A DNA stretch of 64,000 nt from Mesostigma viride (taxonomy: Eukaryota > Streptophyta > Mesostigmatophyceae > Mesostigmatales > Mesostigmataceae): NCBI GenBank assembly GCA_009746045.1, contig RPFO01000103.1, positions 664,570 to 728,569 on the forward strand, given 5' to 3'. The position numbers were made by a program, and so were the translations under genes. Positions 31,601 through 39,721 of the stretch are shown piece by piece. The notes under the pieces were generated by a model. That model was not told the origin of the DNA and did not search any database. It saw only the letters and a program-made list of their open reading frames with translations. The stretch's first letter is position 1, and every line of letters begins with the position of its first letter.

Positions 31601-34396
31601 CAGGTAATTAGAGGCGAAGGCCATGTGTTCGGGTAAGGAGAGGCCAGGAGCATCTATACAAACAGGAGTTTCCACACACGGGAGAGAGAGAAAAAGAAGT
31701 AGCGCAGAGTTGGGCAGAATTAGCGCAGAGTTTGGGCACAGTGTGGGCACAGTTTGGGCAGAGTTTTTGGCGGAGCTTTTGTCCAACCTTTTGGCAGAGC
31801 TTGCCCGGGTTCCAGGTTACATGGCATCACAACTTACCACACGTCGCGCGGTCCATTCATGGGGGTACTAGACACAGTTGCGAAGAGCGAGAACCGCGAG
31901 AAACGGTCCCCATTTCCCCCACTCGTTTCTTGCAGGGACTCATTATCCCGTCAGACAGGTAGAGCAGATAGGATATGCTAATTAATGTACACAAGGATAT
32001 GTTAGGTTGCTTACACCTTGATGCTCCGTGACTCCGTCACACAAGCACGTGCCGAATCGATTTGTGCCAGATTGATTTGTGGGTGAAGTACATAGTGTAG
32101 TGAGCCACGCCTACCTCATCCTGAACTGTGTACATATTTATGTACTACCGATGGCTCTCCCCCCGTGGACCCTGCAGGGGCCTGCGGCTGCAGATCGGCA
32201 TGTGCATGGGCGTGCCCAGCGACTGCCAGCCACACATGACCACCGGGCGCGCCGCATACTTTGGGCCGGTCATCAACCGGGCGTCCCGCATCGCCGCCAC
32301 GGCGGCCCCTGGCCAAACGCTGGTCAACGACGAGTGCGTTGCAGCCGCCAAGGATGTCAGCGGCCCATCCCTGTTTAGGGAGTTGGGCACATACGAGCTC
32401 AAGGTACGAGCATTGACAAGCAATGTTTCCTGCACGTACTAGGGACAACGTGCGGGCCCTCCCTGTTGAGGGAGTTGGGAAAATACAAGCTCCGGGTATG
32501 CATTTGAATAACTTTTGCATGCTACATATACAACTATATTCAATGAGACAACCAACGCATGCCAGAAATCTGGAGAATCCGGACCATGGTAAATCGAGCC
32601 TGCTGCTATCTTTTTTGCATTGGTCGAGTTGTTCAGAATGATGGGAATGAATGGAGGTGGAGATGTTCAGAATGATGGGAATGAATGGAGGTGGAGATGT
32701 GCCATGTACGTTAAAATGATGGCTGGCTAACGTTCTGAGCAACACCTAGATGGTTTAGCTTAAAAACAAACTCGCATGACTAATGTATATGCTTGTTTCA
32801 TGGACATATATGTGGGGAAAGGTGTAGGCTGTTCAAGGAGTTGGGCCATGATACTGCATAGGTGGTCCTATATTACTTAGCGAGCAAGCATGGGCCGCCT
32901 TGCACAGACAGTTATTTATAGTAACATTATATTTATGTCAGTATACTTTATAGGAATTAGAAATGCGACTGTTGGCTCCACGATTTCGGTTCATAATGTC
33001 AAGCCGATGCCCCATGGTACGACAGGCCAGCAATAGTCCCTGTGTGCATTTCGGGTCGGATTTATCTCTTTGAAATCACTCACCGTTAGCAAATGCCTAG
33101 CTTATTTTGGATGCATGTCTGTTGTTGATGGTGATGTTGTTGGTATCGCCAGTTCGCCATGGCATCGCCCCCTTTGAAGCAGTTTTTCAACCATTTTTAT
33201 CTTAACCATTTTCCATGCTAGTATTGTTTTATCTTTCAACTACGTTTCCTCCAGTTCGATTGCGCGGCAGCTTGCGCCTGTCCTCGCTAGTCCTCTGGCC
33301 CCCTCGGATGTTGACTGAAACCCCACCCCTGTTGTGAGGCATTGCTAGGGAAATCTGCACCAGAATTATTACCGCCACACGTATATGTGTACGTCCATAT
33401 ACCGTAGTATGTAGACTAGGTATGCACATGTATGTAGACTAGGTCGGCCTAGTAGTATGCACTTGTGTGAGGACTGCAATATATTTACAGCCGACGTGCA
33501 TGGCCCGGCGACAGCTCACACCTTGTCCGGAGAGAGCCAGCATAAGCGTTAGCATGCTTTCACCTGGGCTAAGGAAGTTGACTTCAACCTTTTGACTTGC
33601 GAAAGCGCTACAAGCCCCCGGGTCCATGCACCGACTCTGCCCTTGCTCGGCACTACCAACTCACTTATTATAAGATGACGTGCAAATGCGTGAGCTATCT
33701 ACACATGCGCTAGTAGTCATGCACTCGTAATCATGCGCTAGTACTAATGCTGTGCCCAGCCACGTGCTTGGTTGCTTGCCCCAGCAGGGCGTCAAGGAGC
33801 CCATGCGCCTCTACCAGGTGTCCAGCCCCGAGCTCAGCATGCGGCTCTTCCCCCGCACTCTCAAGCTGGCAAAGGCCACGGGGCCCATCGTCGACTTGGA
33901 CGCGCCCTTGGCCCCTGGCAAGCTGGAACATGGAGAGGACTCAGGGAACAGTTATGACACGGTGGCTGATGGGAACCGGCTGCCGTCTCTGGACTCGGCG
34001 CCAGCTGGCAGTACTCACACCGTAACGGCAACCAAGGACGAGGATTCAGAGACGGCGACTGACAGGATTCAGGGCCCGCAAATCCAGGGTACGACACAAC
34101 ACCGCGAGAATGGCAGTCATCGGGATCCCCAGTCCCCCATCAGCCGCATGCTCATGGGCCTCATGGGAGGAGGGAGTCCACGGCAAGCACGGCGGCCCAG
34201 CTGCCTTGGGAAAGCGAGCGATCCGGCCCATCGTCCACGCGGCAAGTGGGACCCGGAAAAGGAGATGAACTCACCTGGTCGGGGTGAGATCGATGACGAG
34301 GACATGACGTATGACGAGCTGCTCAAGTTGGCGATGAGGCAGCACGGGAAGATCAAGGCGCTCGAGCGGTGGCTTAATCGTGTCCCCGAACATTAA
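17382..34396 (+). CDS. Receptor-type class III nucleotide cyclase with periplasmic-binding-like ectodomain, 12 exons
   Basis: Exons (17382-17672, 20578-20658, 21415-22059, 22780-23024, 24955-25458, 26534-26831, 28105-28711, 29363-29436, 30192-30833, 31077-31573, 32178-32403, 33788-34396) have GT-AG borders and compatible phases. They sum to about 1,572 codons, allowing for one missing base near 25282 and one extra near 26689. Order: signal peptide (about 1-35), type-I periplasmic-binding-like fold (about 50-690), EGF-like module (about 775-812), one membrane helix (about 829-853), two cyclase homology domains (about 880-1150 and 1150-1395), and a disordered tail with a coiled-coil-like end. 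An external ligand would be sensed outside and cyclic nucleotide made inside. Both cyclase domains lack key residues, so activity is doubtful. The architecture recalls trypanosome receptor cyclases and the expanded algal cyclases, by family knowledge only. Confidence 0.82.
17673..20577 (+). other. Cyclase intron 1 with a 2.1-kb polypyrimidine tract
   Basis: After about 570 bp of ordinary sequence, about 18250-20365 is almost purely C and T on the coding strand. It holds (ccccct a)-type runs at 18415-18575, a nearly perfect 8-bp array (ctcacctc) at about 18590-19050, then mixed ctcccctc and ctcctacc arrays. Long Pro/Ser/Leu frames across it are artefacts. Confidence 0.85.
20578..20658 (+). CDS. 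Cyclase gene exon 2: 27-residue piece of binding domain
   Basis: Too short to stand out as a frame on its own. The acceptor tttgcag and donor GTGAAT bracket 27 codons reading ...SAFLDAEIRAGTAGIVASL. This is the strand-helix step expected between exon 1 and the AANAAGIPIYLV of exon 3 in a sugar-binding-type fold. Phase 0 on both sides. Confidence 0.8.
20659..21414 (+). other. Cyclase intron 2
   Basis: Holds homopolymer C and G runs (20810-20822, 20908-20918), a short (ccccga) array near 21085, and at 21214-21270 a fragment (attaattaatt + actccgttgggagtac) that matches the 3' ends of LINE-like copies at about 40085 and 58655. Confidence 0.6.
21415..22059 (+). CDS. Cyclase gene exon 3: core of periplasmic-binding-like domain
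   Basis: Acceptor cgtgcag, donor GTGAGT; 215 codons, phase 0. It reads AANAAGIPIYLVGGGD, then IRYIGPDEAALATTL and a second lobe with ILEGHAERHFAVLVED and VLAVDLGVYTQGYLAL. This is the hinge and second lobe pattern of LacI/ribose-binding-type folds. It would bind an extracellular small molecule; the ligand is unknown. Confidence 0.82.
22060..22779 (+). repeat. Cyclase intron 3 with two minisatellites
   Basis: About 22344-22617 carries some eleven copies of a roughly 24-bp unit (catgcattcagcatgccccc). About 22630-22760 carries three to four copies of a roughly 45-bp unit with tttgtgtgcttttatc. Neither copies an exon. Confidence 0.85.
22780..23024 (+). CDS. Cyclase gene exon 4
   Basis: Acceptor gtgcag, donor GTGAGC, 245 nt ending in phase 2. 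It contains four or five cysteines (EVCHAAGNPVCGD...SGCPCFDRADVQ), suggesting a disulfide-bonded ectodomain segment. The phase fits exon 5, whose first base completes the last codon. Confidence 0.75.
23025..24954 (+). repeat. Cyclase intron 4 with tandem copies of the exon 4 donor junction
   Basis: Degenerate copies of the exon 4 end and donor (ggatcggcgttccggtg|gtgagc) recur near 23101, 23208, 23311, 23413, 23510 and 23603, at about 100-bp spacing. The one at 23510 keeps the flank (gtggtaagcaac). Near the 3' end, 24839-24868 copies the start of exon 5 (caggaccttgttagacaacat). A (cag)n tract lies at 24329-24363 and a roughly 35-bp array (gtttgcaccggcct) at about 24640-24740. Confidence 0.8.
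24955..25458 (+). CDS. Cyclase gene exon 5 (one frame break)
   Basis: Acceptor ccgacag, donor GTGAGA. The first part (TLFDNIEMLAQLAEYADAV ...) is in one frame. From about 25282 the coherent frame shifts by one, to GLGMELLMGWYMGQDYPFPP and ending NRTGAWALFTDPLTNRTAQ. One missing base in gggctattt would restore it. Belongs to the second extracellular binding-type lobe. Confidence 0.75.
25459..26533 (+). repeat. Cyclase intron 5: (CTT)n tract and tandem copies of the exon 6 acceptor junction
   Basis: (CTT)n at 25479-25676 then (ATT)n to about 25700. From about 25868 to the true acceptor at 26533, the motif (g)gccaggt(c/g)atgcaaggcc recurs about every 80-90 bp (near 25870, 25953, 26036, 26114, 26196, 26275, 26365, 26450). 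Each is a copy of the acceptor and first bases of exon 6. The last two copies are almost identical over 85 bp. Confidence 0.88.
26534..26831 (+). CDS. Cyclase gene exon 6 (one frame break)
   Basis: Acceptor gtggccag, donor GTACGT. It reads VMQGLDPFLGDAFVQPLYERL in one frame. After about 26689 it reads QLAKEQPERPPVRMIPHKC and ends TAHEEFVLGCVDEQ in the next. One extra C in ggccc explains the switch. Membrane-proximal ectodomain. Confidence 0.75.
26832..28104 (+). repeat. Cyclase intron 6: (GGGA)n tract and 56-bp minisatellite
   Basis: A purine-only ggga-rich tract at about 26958-27100. Then about eleven copies of a 56-57-bp unit (gaatgaacctgtccacctac...) from about 27228 to 27848, very uniform in sequence. 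Confidence 0.93.
28105..28711 (+). CDS. Cyclase gene exon 7: EGF-like module, membrane helix, start of cyclase domain 1
   Basis: Acceptor gtgcgcag, donor GTGAGT, ends in phase 1. After an ectodomain end come an EGF-like module (CSGNGACQFP...GACLCHHGWTGPFCSE) and a membrane helix (ILLVVLLPCILVPVMAGMLL). A basic stop-transfer (RHGRR) and the first strand of cyclase domain 1 (EACVAAVVM) follow. It fixes the topology: N-terminus outside, cyclase inside. Confidence 0.85.
28712..29362 (+). repeat. Cyclase intron 7 with copies of the exon 8 acceptor junction
   Basis: Degenerate copies of the exon 8 start (gtgcagatgtcgaaggtctggccgac) lie near 28987, 29045, 29165 and 29265. The 29165 copy keeps ggtctagccgacctgct and gtgggatgcg. 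A (ccacccg)-rich stretch lies at about 28850-28925. Confidence 0.75.
29363..29436 (+). CDS. Cyclase gene exon 8: first metal-site segment of cyclase domain 1
   Basis: A 74-nt exon, acceptor ctgtgcag and donor GTACGC, completing phase 1 to phase 0. It reads (D)VEGLADLLAWDARV, matching the FTDIEGST-type motif; the first metal-binding Asp is kept. Confidence 0.8.
29437..30191 (+). other. Cyclase intron 8
   Basis: About 750 bp of AT-rich sequence. No repeats of the exon junctions or other features were seen. Confidence 0.6.
30192..30833 (+). CDS. Cyclase gene exon 9: most of cyclase domain 1
   Basis: Acceptor cgacag, donor GTGAGC; 214 codons, phase 0. It carries QAVATEGAFTLVFHDSVDAV, where the usual GD before AF is reduced to G, so the second metal Asp is missing. 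Next come an about 95-residue histidine- and serine-rich insert, GLRVRMGIHVGV and YRGEYVDVATALRNIAHGGQVLLS. In the last motif the usual Asn/Arg transition-state pair reads Asp/Ala-like. Confidence 0.85.
30834..31076 (+). repeat. Cyclase intron 9 with short tandem repeat
   Basis: About 30860-30985 holds four copies of a roughly 35-bp unit (tgtcatacaatccacccaa...tttaa). Acceptor tggcag. Confidence 0.75.
31077..31573 (+). CDS. Cyclase gene exon 10: linker and first half of cyclase domain 2
   Basis: 497 nt, acceptor tggcag, donor GTAAGG, phase 0 to 2. It opens with the domain 1 end (VKEGLPPVHLMQVLPSDL...FPPLKS). Domain 2 begins PVVMCFMRVAYTRVL, where the first metal Asp is replaced (Arg). YEVEENDGNFLLAF then has DG where GD is usual. 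A Glu occupies the base-specificity position more typical of guanylyl cyclases, but the alignment is loose. Confidence 0.83.
31574..32177 (+). repeat. Cyclase intron 10 with repeated donor sites
   Basis: The donor ttcag|gtaaggagaggcga is followed by near copies at about 31602 (tttcaggtaattagaggcga) and 31628 (ttcgggtaaggagaggcc), about 28-bp spacing. A short gtttgggcaca-type repeat lies at about 31708-31765. Confidence 0.8.
32178..32403 (+). CDS. Cyclase gene exon 11: second half of cyclase domain 2
   Basis: Acceptor cctgcag, donor GTACGA. It reads GLRLQIGMCMGVPSD and YFGPVINRASRIAATAAPGQ, keeping the Asn and Arg of the transition-state motif, and ends RELGTYELK. Phase 2 to 0. Confidence 0.85.
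32404..33787 (+). other. Cyclase intron 11: junction copies and a dispersed repeat
   Basis: The exon 11 end and donor (ctgtttagggagttgggcacatac...) is copied at about 32460-32502 and more weakly at 32826-32865. About 32543-32750 holds a diverged copy of the dispersed repeat found at 35780-35965 and, inverted, at 50115-50312. The remaining about 900 bp has no feature I recognise. Confidence 0.7.
33788..34396 (+). CDS. Cyclase gene exon 12: end of cyclase domain 2 and C-terminal tail
   Basis: Acceptor cagcag, 202 codons to TAA. It opens GVKEPMRLYQVSSPEL, the usual cyclase closing strand. The tail is low-complexity, charged and probably disordered. A short helical end follows (MTYDELLKLAMRQHGKIKALERWL, given in part: LLKLAMRQHGKIKALERW) that could form a coiled coil. 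Confidence 0.82.
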   Translation, partial: GVKEPMRLYQVSSPELSMRLFPRTLKLAKATGPIVDLDAPLAPGKLEHGEDSGNSYDTVADGNRLPSLDSAPAGSTHTVTATKDEDSETATDRIQGPQIQGTTQHRENGSHRDPQSPISRMLMGLMGGGSPRQARRPSCLGKASDPAHRPRGKWDPEKEMNSPGRGEIDDEDMTYDELLKLAMRQHGKIKALERWLNRVPEH

Positions 34397-35409
34397 CCGA
34401 GGTCTCCCGTACATAGTTGCGATTCTTTGGATTTGAAGCACTGTGGGTTGGAGTATGTTAGTTGCAACTTTTTGGATTTGACGCTCCGTTGGTTGGAGTA
34501 TGTGTACACCAACTTTACAGGTTGCATGCAGTTTTGTCTTTTTTGCTGAACAGAGCTTGAATTACGAGCAAGTAGAGGACGGGTTACAAGGCCCCAGACA
34601 GCTAGAACAAGGGGGGGGGGGGGGGGGGAAGAGAGAGAGAGAACAAATACAGGTATTAATTAACTAATTCATTTACACATAACTGCGTCACATGAGCATA
34701 AGTCCTCAGGGAATCGAAGATGTGATGGGGTGGATGGTGTAGCTATAGATAGTCCATAGCTACAGGGTTGTAGGCACCAAAGCCTGAATCGCTATAAGTA
34801 CTTGCGTGTCATGCGCATGGGCATACCACGGAGTACTATGCCAATCTCATTACAAAATAATTACACGAATTAATTAATTAATAATTAATAGACACGTGAC
34901 TGCGTCACGTGAGCATAAGTCCTCAGTGGGAGGGGAACATGGGATGGAATGGATGGTATAAGCTATCTAGGTCCTAGTTACAGGGGTGTGGGCACCGCGG
35001 CCCGAATCACTATGCATGCCAAACTTGGTCATGACGCGGAGCCCCCACCAGCTGGGGGGTGGTGTCCTTCATTACTGTCTGCCACCTATCTACATGTGCC
35101 TCCATGTATAACAGACAGAGTGTTAATTAATTAATGTATAACAGACAAACCAGGGGAGCTCCCCGGGCGTGAGCCTGCCCCGTCTAGTATAGCACATGTC
35201 CATGCCTAGGCTGCCTATGACGGAACGTCCAGTGGCGCCCTTGCCGCGCGCGGCCTGGGGCATGCATGCCACGTGAGGACAAAACGCCCGGGCTGTGCGG
35301 GCTTGGTGCCAGCTAGGCTGTCGGATGTGTCTACCTACCTGACCTGTGCGGGCCAGGTGCCCGGCTATAGGCCCACTGAGGGCGCCTGTGCCTAAGAATG
35401 TGGGAAATA
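34397..35409. repeat. Downstream intergenic repeats
   Basis: No gene seen. A G run and (GA) stretch at 34611-34643. Two copies of a roughly 215-bp unit (tgcgtcac(a/g)tgagcataagtcc at about 34685 and 34900). The stretch 34797-34866 recurs inverted at about 39650-39715. Confidence 0.65.
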
Positions 35410-35674
35410 TATTCTGATCAGACACTCCGCAAAGGTGAAAACCTTTGCGTTCAGTGCCAGGCCGCGGAAAACGCGGAAAACGCGATCTGCAAATGAATCC
35501 GACCGGAATCGAACTGGGGACCTCTCGCACCAATTTTGCTGACTATAGGACGGACGTCTCCGGTTACCATGGCATCGCCAACTTACACCTACAGTCATCC
35601 GCAAAAGTTCTCCTGTCCGGGGAGTGATGCAAGCCTTTCGGATTTGGTACTAGATAAATCACTCGAGATCTGTG
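35410..35674 (-). repeat. Dispersed 265-bp repeat with tRNA-like B box (SINE candidate), copy 1
   Basis: Nearly identical to 63671-63935 over 265 bp; one A/G difference was noticed. On the minus strand, agttcgattcc (complement of 35505-35515) matches the pol III B box. An A-box-like tagtcagcaaaattgg lies upstream. A 7-bp acceptor-like pairing (tccgtcc/ggtcgga) has one mismatch. Two short gcggaaaac repeats lie downstream. It is too short for a real tRNA, so it is taken as tRNA-derived. Confidence 0.6.
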
Positions 35675-35775
35675 ACATATATTAATTAATTCATAGACAC
35701 GTGGGAAACATATGGTAAATCATTAAAATTTAAAGTTAAATTTTAACATGGCTTTGTTGGGAGATCATGTAGCAC

Positions 35776-35965
35776 GTATCAAGGAGACAACCAGCGCAGG
35801 CCAGAAATCGGGAGAATTCGGACCATGGTAGCTCAAGACTGCCGTTAAGTCCGCGTTTTCGAGTCGTTCAGGATGATGAATATGAATGGAGATGGAAATG
35901 TGGAGCCTTGTGCATTGAAATTACGGCTGGCTTACGTGTAGAGCGACTAGATGACCTAGACGGTG
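35776..35965 (+). repeat. Dispersed repeat family R1, copy
   Basis: About 190 bp (gagacaaccagcgcaggccagaaatc... to gacctagacggtggggcc). Found inverted at 50115-50312, partially at 36231-36345, and diverged at 32543-32750. Confidence 0.8.
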
Positions 35966-36007
35966 GGGCCGGAAACAGCTTGCTTGATCAGGGCGTGTGT
36001 TTCGAGC

Positions 36008-36216
36008 CTAACTGGCCGGGAGTGTCTAGTGGTGAGCACCATTGCTGCGATCGCTCTCCCACCATTTACGAGGAAGTACCCGCAAATGGGAAACCACTGA
36101 AAAGGTCTAGCTAGTCAGTCATTAGTCATTACGTTATAGCCTGTATATTCCATTGCTGGTGGGTGGGGGTGAGCGGAGCCGCGAAAACTAACTAAGCTAA
36201 CTCTAATATAATCTAC
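36008..36216 (+). repeat. SINE-like repeat with tRNA-like head, copy 1
   Basis: Begins gggagtgtctagtggtgagc, like a tRNA D-arm/A box, and ends taactctaatataatctact. A second copy at 39722-39924 is about 95% identical and is followed by a (tctac)n tail. It seems inserted in a copy of family R1, whose sequence resumes at 36231. Confidence 0.6.
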
Positions 36217-36461
36217 TCTTTTTCATTTTCCGTGTGCATTGAAATTACGGCTGGCTTACGTGTAGAGCGACTAGATGACCTAGACGGTGGGGCCGGAAAC
36301 AGCTTGCTTGATCAGGGCGTGTGTTTCGAGCCTAACTGGCCATCGCAACCCACTGGCAAACTTGCGCGCGCCGGGCACCGGCGCGGCGCGACGCGGACCT
36401 GTTGCGTTTGCGTGCCATATCATCCTGGACTTGGTCATTACCGCTACTTGGAATGCATCCA

Positions 36462-36469
36462 CTATCAGC
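36462..36469 (+). other. Target-site duplication (left) of non-autonomous hAT element
   Basis: ctatcagc, repeated exactly at 37972-37979 on the far side of the element. Confidence 0.85.
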
Positions 36470-37971
36470 CAGTGTTCAATTATACGGCGTATTATACGGT
36501 ATAATACGGTATAATACGCGTTATACAAGGTCGAGCGGATAATTTTTATCCGTTTTATACGATTTGCGTATTTTTACGTATAATACGGCGAATAACACGT
36601 ATGAGCGCGCGTATAATGGGGTTTTCGCGCTCATCCGAGGTCCGGCAGCCAAATTTTTCGGGCGGGAACCAAGGCGGGAAAGCAAGGGAACTTAGAAACA
36701 CTACGGAAACCATCCACTGGTTGACATTTGGCGACCGTGAGACACAAGGATCTTACAAGCAAGCTACACTGTAGCATGGCAAGTTGGCAACCCTCCATGC
36801 TGTTTAGGTGCTCAGCCCTTGCCTCTCGGGCAGCCATGCACCGAATATTTAAGTCATACAGAAAACTGACTGGTACGAGAGCATGGCCGCTTTATATTTT
36901 CAACTGAAATTTTGTAGGCATGATCCTTAGGTCTTGAAAAGCTTATATCCTTGGCCAGGCAACGTTTGGATGTGCGCAGATATGTCTCGACCTTCTGCTC
37001 GATGCGGCAACCTCGTTTCAGCAACCAGGTGGCGACCGTGCATGTGCTAACTGTTGATAGGCGGGAAATGCCCCTACATTTGAACGCGGATAGATGTTTC
37101 ACGTTATTCCTTACATGATTTATAAGCGACGACGGCCAGGAAAGGCTCGCAGCTACGTCCATCAGGTGGGCATGCTGGCTCCGTCAAGAAAGGTAATATG
37201 CGGTTTTGATCTGGTACGTGCTATCCTGTTCACGTGTTCATTGTACTGTATCAAGTTGTTGGGTGGATTGTAAAATAGTCGTAGACCTGTAATGGAGGCT
37301 TTCTGCTTGTCTTTTGGTTGCTTTACTGCCTCTACGCATTATTGGCTTGTGATGGTTGGGGAATACCACTACGACATGCAGATTTTGGACCATATTTGTC
37401 TGCTATTAGCTTATGCTTCATCGAAAGCAGTGACGTAGTGCTTGGCATTGTTTATAAATATGATAAGCTTGATAACGCGATGTTTTTTCTTGCTAAAAAC
37501 ATCTCGAAACAAGTGGTTTTCTGGCCAGATCTAGCCACCATTTCTTGTTTTGCTCGCCCAAGTCAGCCTTCTTCTTGTGTGCTCCTCATGCATGCAAGAA
37601 ACATGGAGATGCCCAGGACCTGCTTGCATGGAAGCATAGCCATCTTACTTCTTTTGCTTTTTTAATCTTTCCATTTCATTTGGCGTTGTTTTTTAGGGTA
37701 TAATGCATAGGTAATCTAGCTCCTCGTGAACCCCGGTTTACACGTCCAGTGTTCCCAAGCACTGCTGAGCAGTGGCAACCCATGTATCATGTGTAATTTA
37801 GTGTCAGAAACATGTGGACTGCTTGAAATGATATCAAAATGCATGAAACAACCCCAAAAACGATGAAATCCAGTATTTGCGTATAATTTCCGGATAATAC
37901 CGTATTATACCGTATTATCCATTATACGGACCCCGCGCGTATAACCGCGTATTGCGTATAATTGAACTCTG
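36470..37971. mobile_element. Non-autonomous hAT element, 1,502 bp, perfect 8-bp target duplication
   Basis: Terminal inverted repeats: left cagtgttcaattatacgg, right complement cagagttcaattatacgc. They start with CAG like hAT ends, and ctatcagc is duplicated on both sides. Both subterminal regions are rich in cgtataata/tattatacg motifs. The interior has no transposase. A 115-codon frame at 37318-37665 has no recognisable domain. Mobilisation would need a hAT transposase in trans. The hAT at 12669 has different internal sequence, so it is probably not the partner. Confidence 0.88.
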
Positions 37972-37973
37972 CT

Positions 37974-38588
37974 ATCAGCAGTAATCATGTGTGTGATATG
38001 CCACCTACGACCAGGTATAATGAGAATGTAAGGTGCGGTCCTTTACGGCACCGCCACCTTCATGACAGGCAATCCGGCCCAATCAGCCGATTCTTGAGAC
38101 AATGCTTTATCATCAAAGCAACCAAAGGACCTTTCTATTCCAATGAGATACATGACGAATTACAAAGACTGTCGAGTTGTAATGTTGTAGTTATAAGAGC
38201 AGCTGTGAGGCCCCTTGGTTGACGCCACTGCAGGCCCCTTGTGGCGGCAGTGCATGTGTTCCCGACCTAGTTCCTAATATATCAGCAGTAATCATGTGTG
38301 TGATATGCCACCTACGACCAGGTATAATGAGAATGTAAGGTGCGGTCCTTTACGGCACCGCCACCTTCATGACAGGCAATCCGGCCCAATCAGCCGATTC
38401 TTGAGACAATGCTTTATCATCAAAGCAACCAAAAGACCTTTCTATTCCAATGAGATACATGACGAATTACAAAGACTGTCGAGTTGTAATGTTGTAGTTA
38501 TAAGAGCAGCTGTGAGGCCCCTTGGCTGACGCCACTGCAGGCCCCGGCCTTGTGGCGGCAGTGCATGTGTTCCCGACCTAGTTCCTAC
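37974..38588. repeat. Tandem duplication, 307-bp unit, two copies
   Basis: 37974-38280 and 38281-38588 differ at only a few positions, including a short insertion (ccgg) near 38546. Frames of 86 and 77 codons repeat with it and have no recognisable domain. Confidence 0.92.
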
Positions 38589-39327
38589 TGGCATGCATGC
38601 CAACGACGACCAGGGTGCCCGAAGGCCCTGTCCCTTGTCTCGTTCTCATGCAGTCTTACACACATTCTTAACAAAACCAGTACATTGTCGTATCCGTCAG
38701 TCCATCCTCATGGCAACTGACTGCATGCAACCACTCACGGGGGCTGCTCCGGGCTGCTCGAACTATTTCACCCCATGAAGACAACAAACCAGTTGTGAGG
38801 GAGAGAAACGGACGAACAACGACCACCATGGTTCGTTGCTCATCCTTCTATACTGCTCAAAGCTCAAGCCTGGCGGCTGGCGCCACTAGCGCCACTTTAG
38901 ACATCAGCCAATCATAACATCGTCTAATTTCCGACAGACTAAACTCCAAGCTTTATCTGTCCATAAAAGCAAACACAAATATACAAGGGCAAATCTATCG
39001 GCCATGCCAGGCACCGCCTGGGGCTTCCTTGCATTTGTGTCTGGTGTCCCACGTTGACATCCTGAAATTGTACAGCTGCTCAGTGCCTCGCCAGCTTGCT
39101 GTGTACCAGCATTCGGCAAACTGCCCTTGTGACGAATGTCAGTGAAATTCAGGTCCGCCCAAAAGTTCCGTCAGCAAATTCAGCGGATTTGGCGCGAAAG
39201 TACAACTGAGATCCGCGGCGTCAGTACCGGGCCGCGGTATAGCAACCCGCACAAGGCTGCGGACGTCAGAATTACGCCAAAATCTGAATTGCGGACGTGA
39301 TAGATCACGGACGCGACAGCCCTATAT
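38589..39327. other. Gene-free stretch
   Basis: About 740 bp without a supported gene, repeat or RNA. Short frames on both strands look random. Confidence 0.5.
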
Positions 39328-39594
39328 GTGACACAACTGCTTGAAGATGCAGGGCTTCTGGGACTATCCGTACTCCGCGCCCGCATGATTGACAAGGAGA
39401 AATGGGCTGCCATCTGCGATAAGCACCTTCCTGAGGGGTATGCTCCTGTTTTCTCCCCACGGGCCCCGCGGCCCGTTGCTAGCCAGGGTAGAAGTCCGCA
39501 GTTGGAGGTTGGTCCTGAGGATAGCCGCTACACTACCGCCTCGTCTGCCATTACAGTAGAGGACAGCTCGGATGAGGATTACATCCCCATCTAG
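39328..39594 (+). pseudogene. Orphan C-terminal coding fragment, unknown family
   Basis: An 88-codon frame reads TQLLEDAGLLGLSVLRARM and ends in an acidic SSDEDYIPI before TAG. It looks like the C-terminus of a larger protein, with ordered helical text followed by a disordered tail. No domain is recognised and no upstream exon was found. It may come from a transposon-encoded protein. Confidence 0.3.
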
Positions 39595-39721
39595 TGCCTA
39601 ACGGTTGGGGGATGATGCAGACGATATTTGTTGAAACTTTTGTGTAATTATTTTTCTAATGAGATTAGCATAGTACTCCGTGGCATGCCTTTGCGCATGA
39701 CATGCAAGTACTTACTTACTA

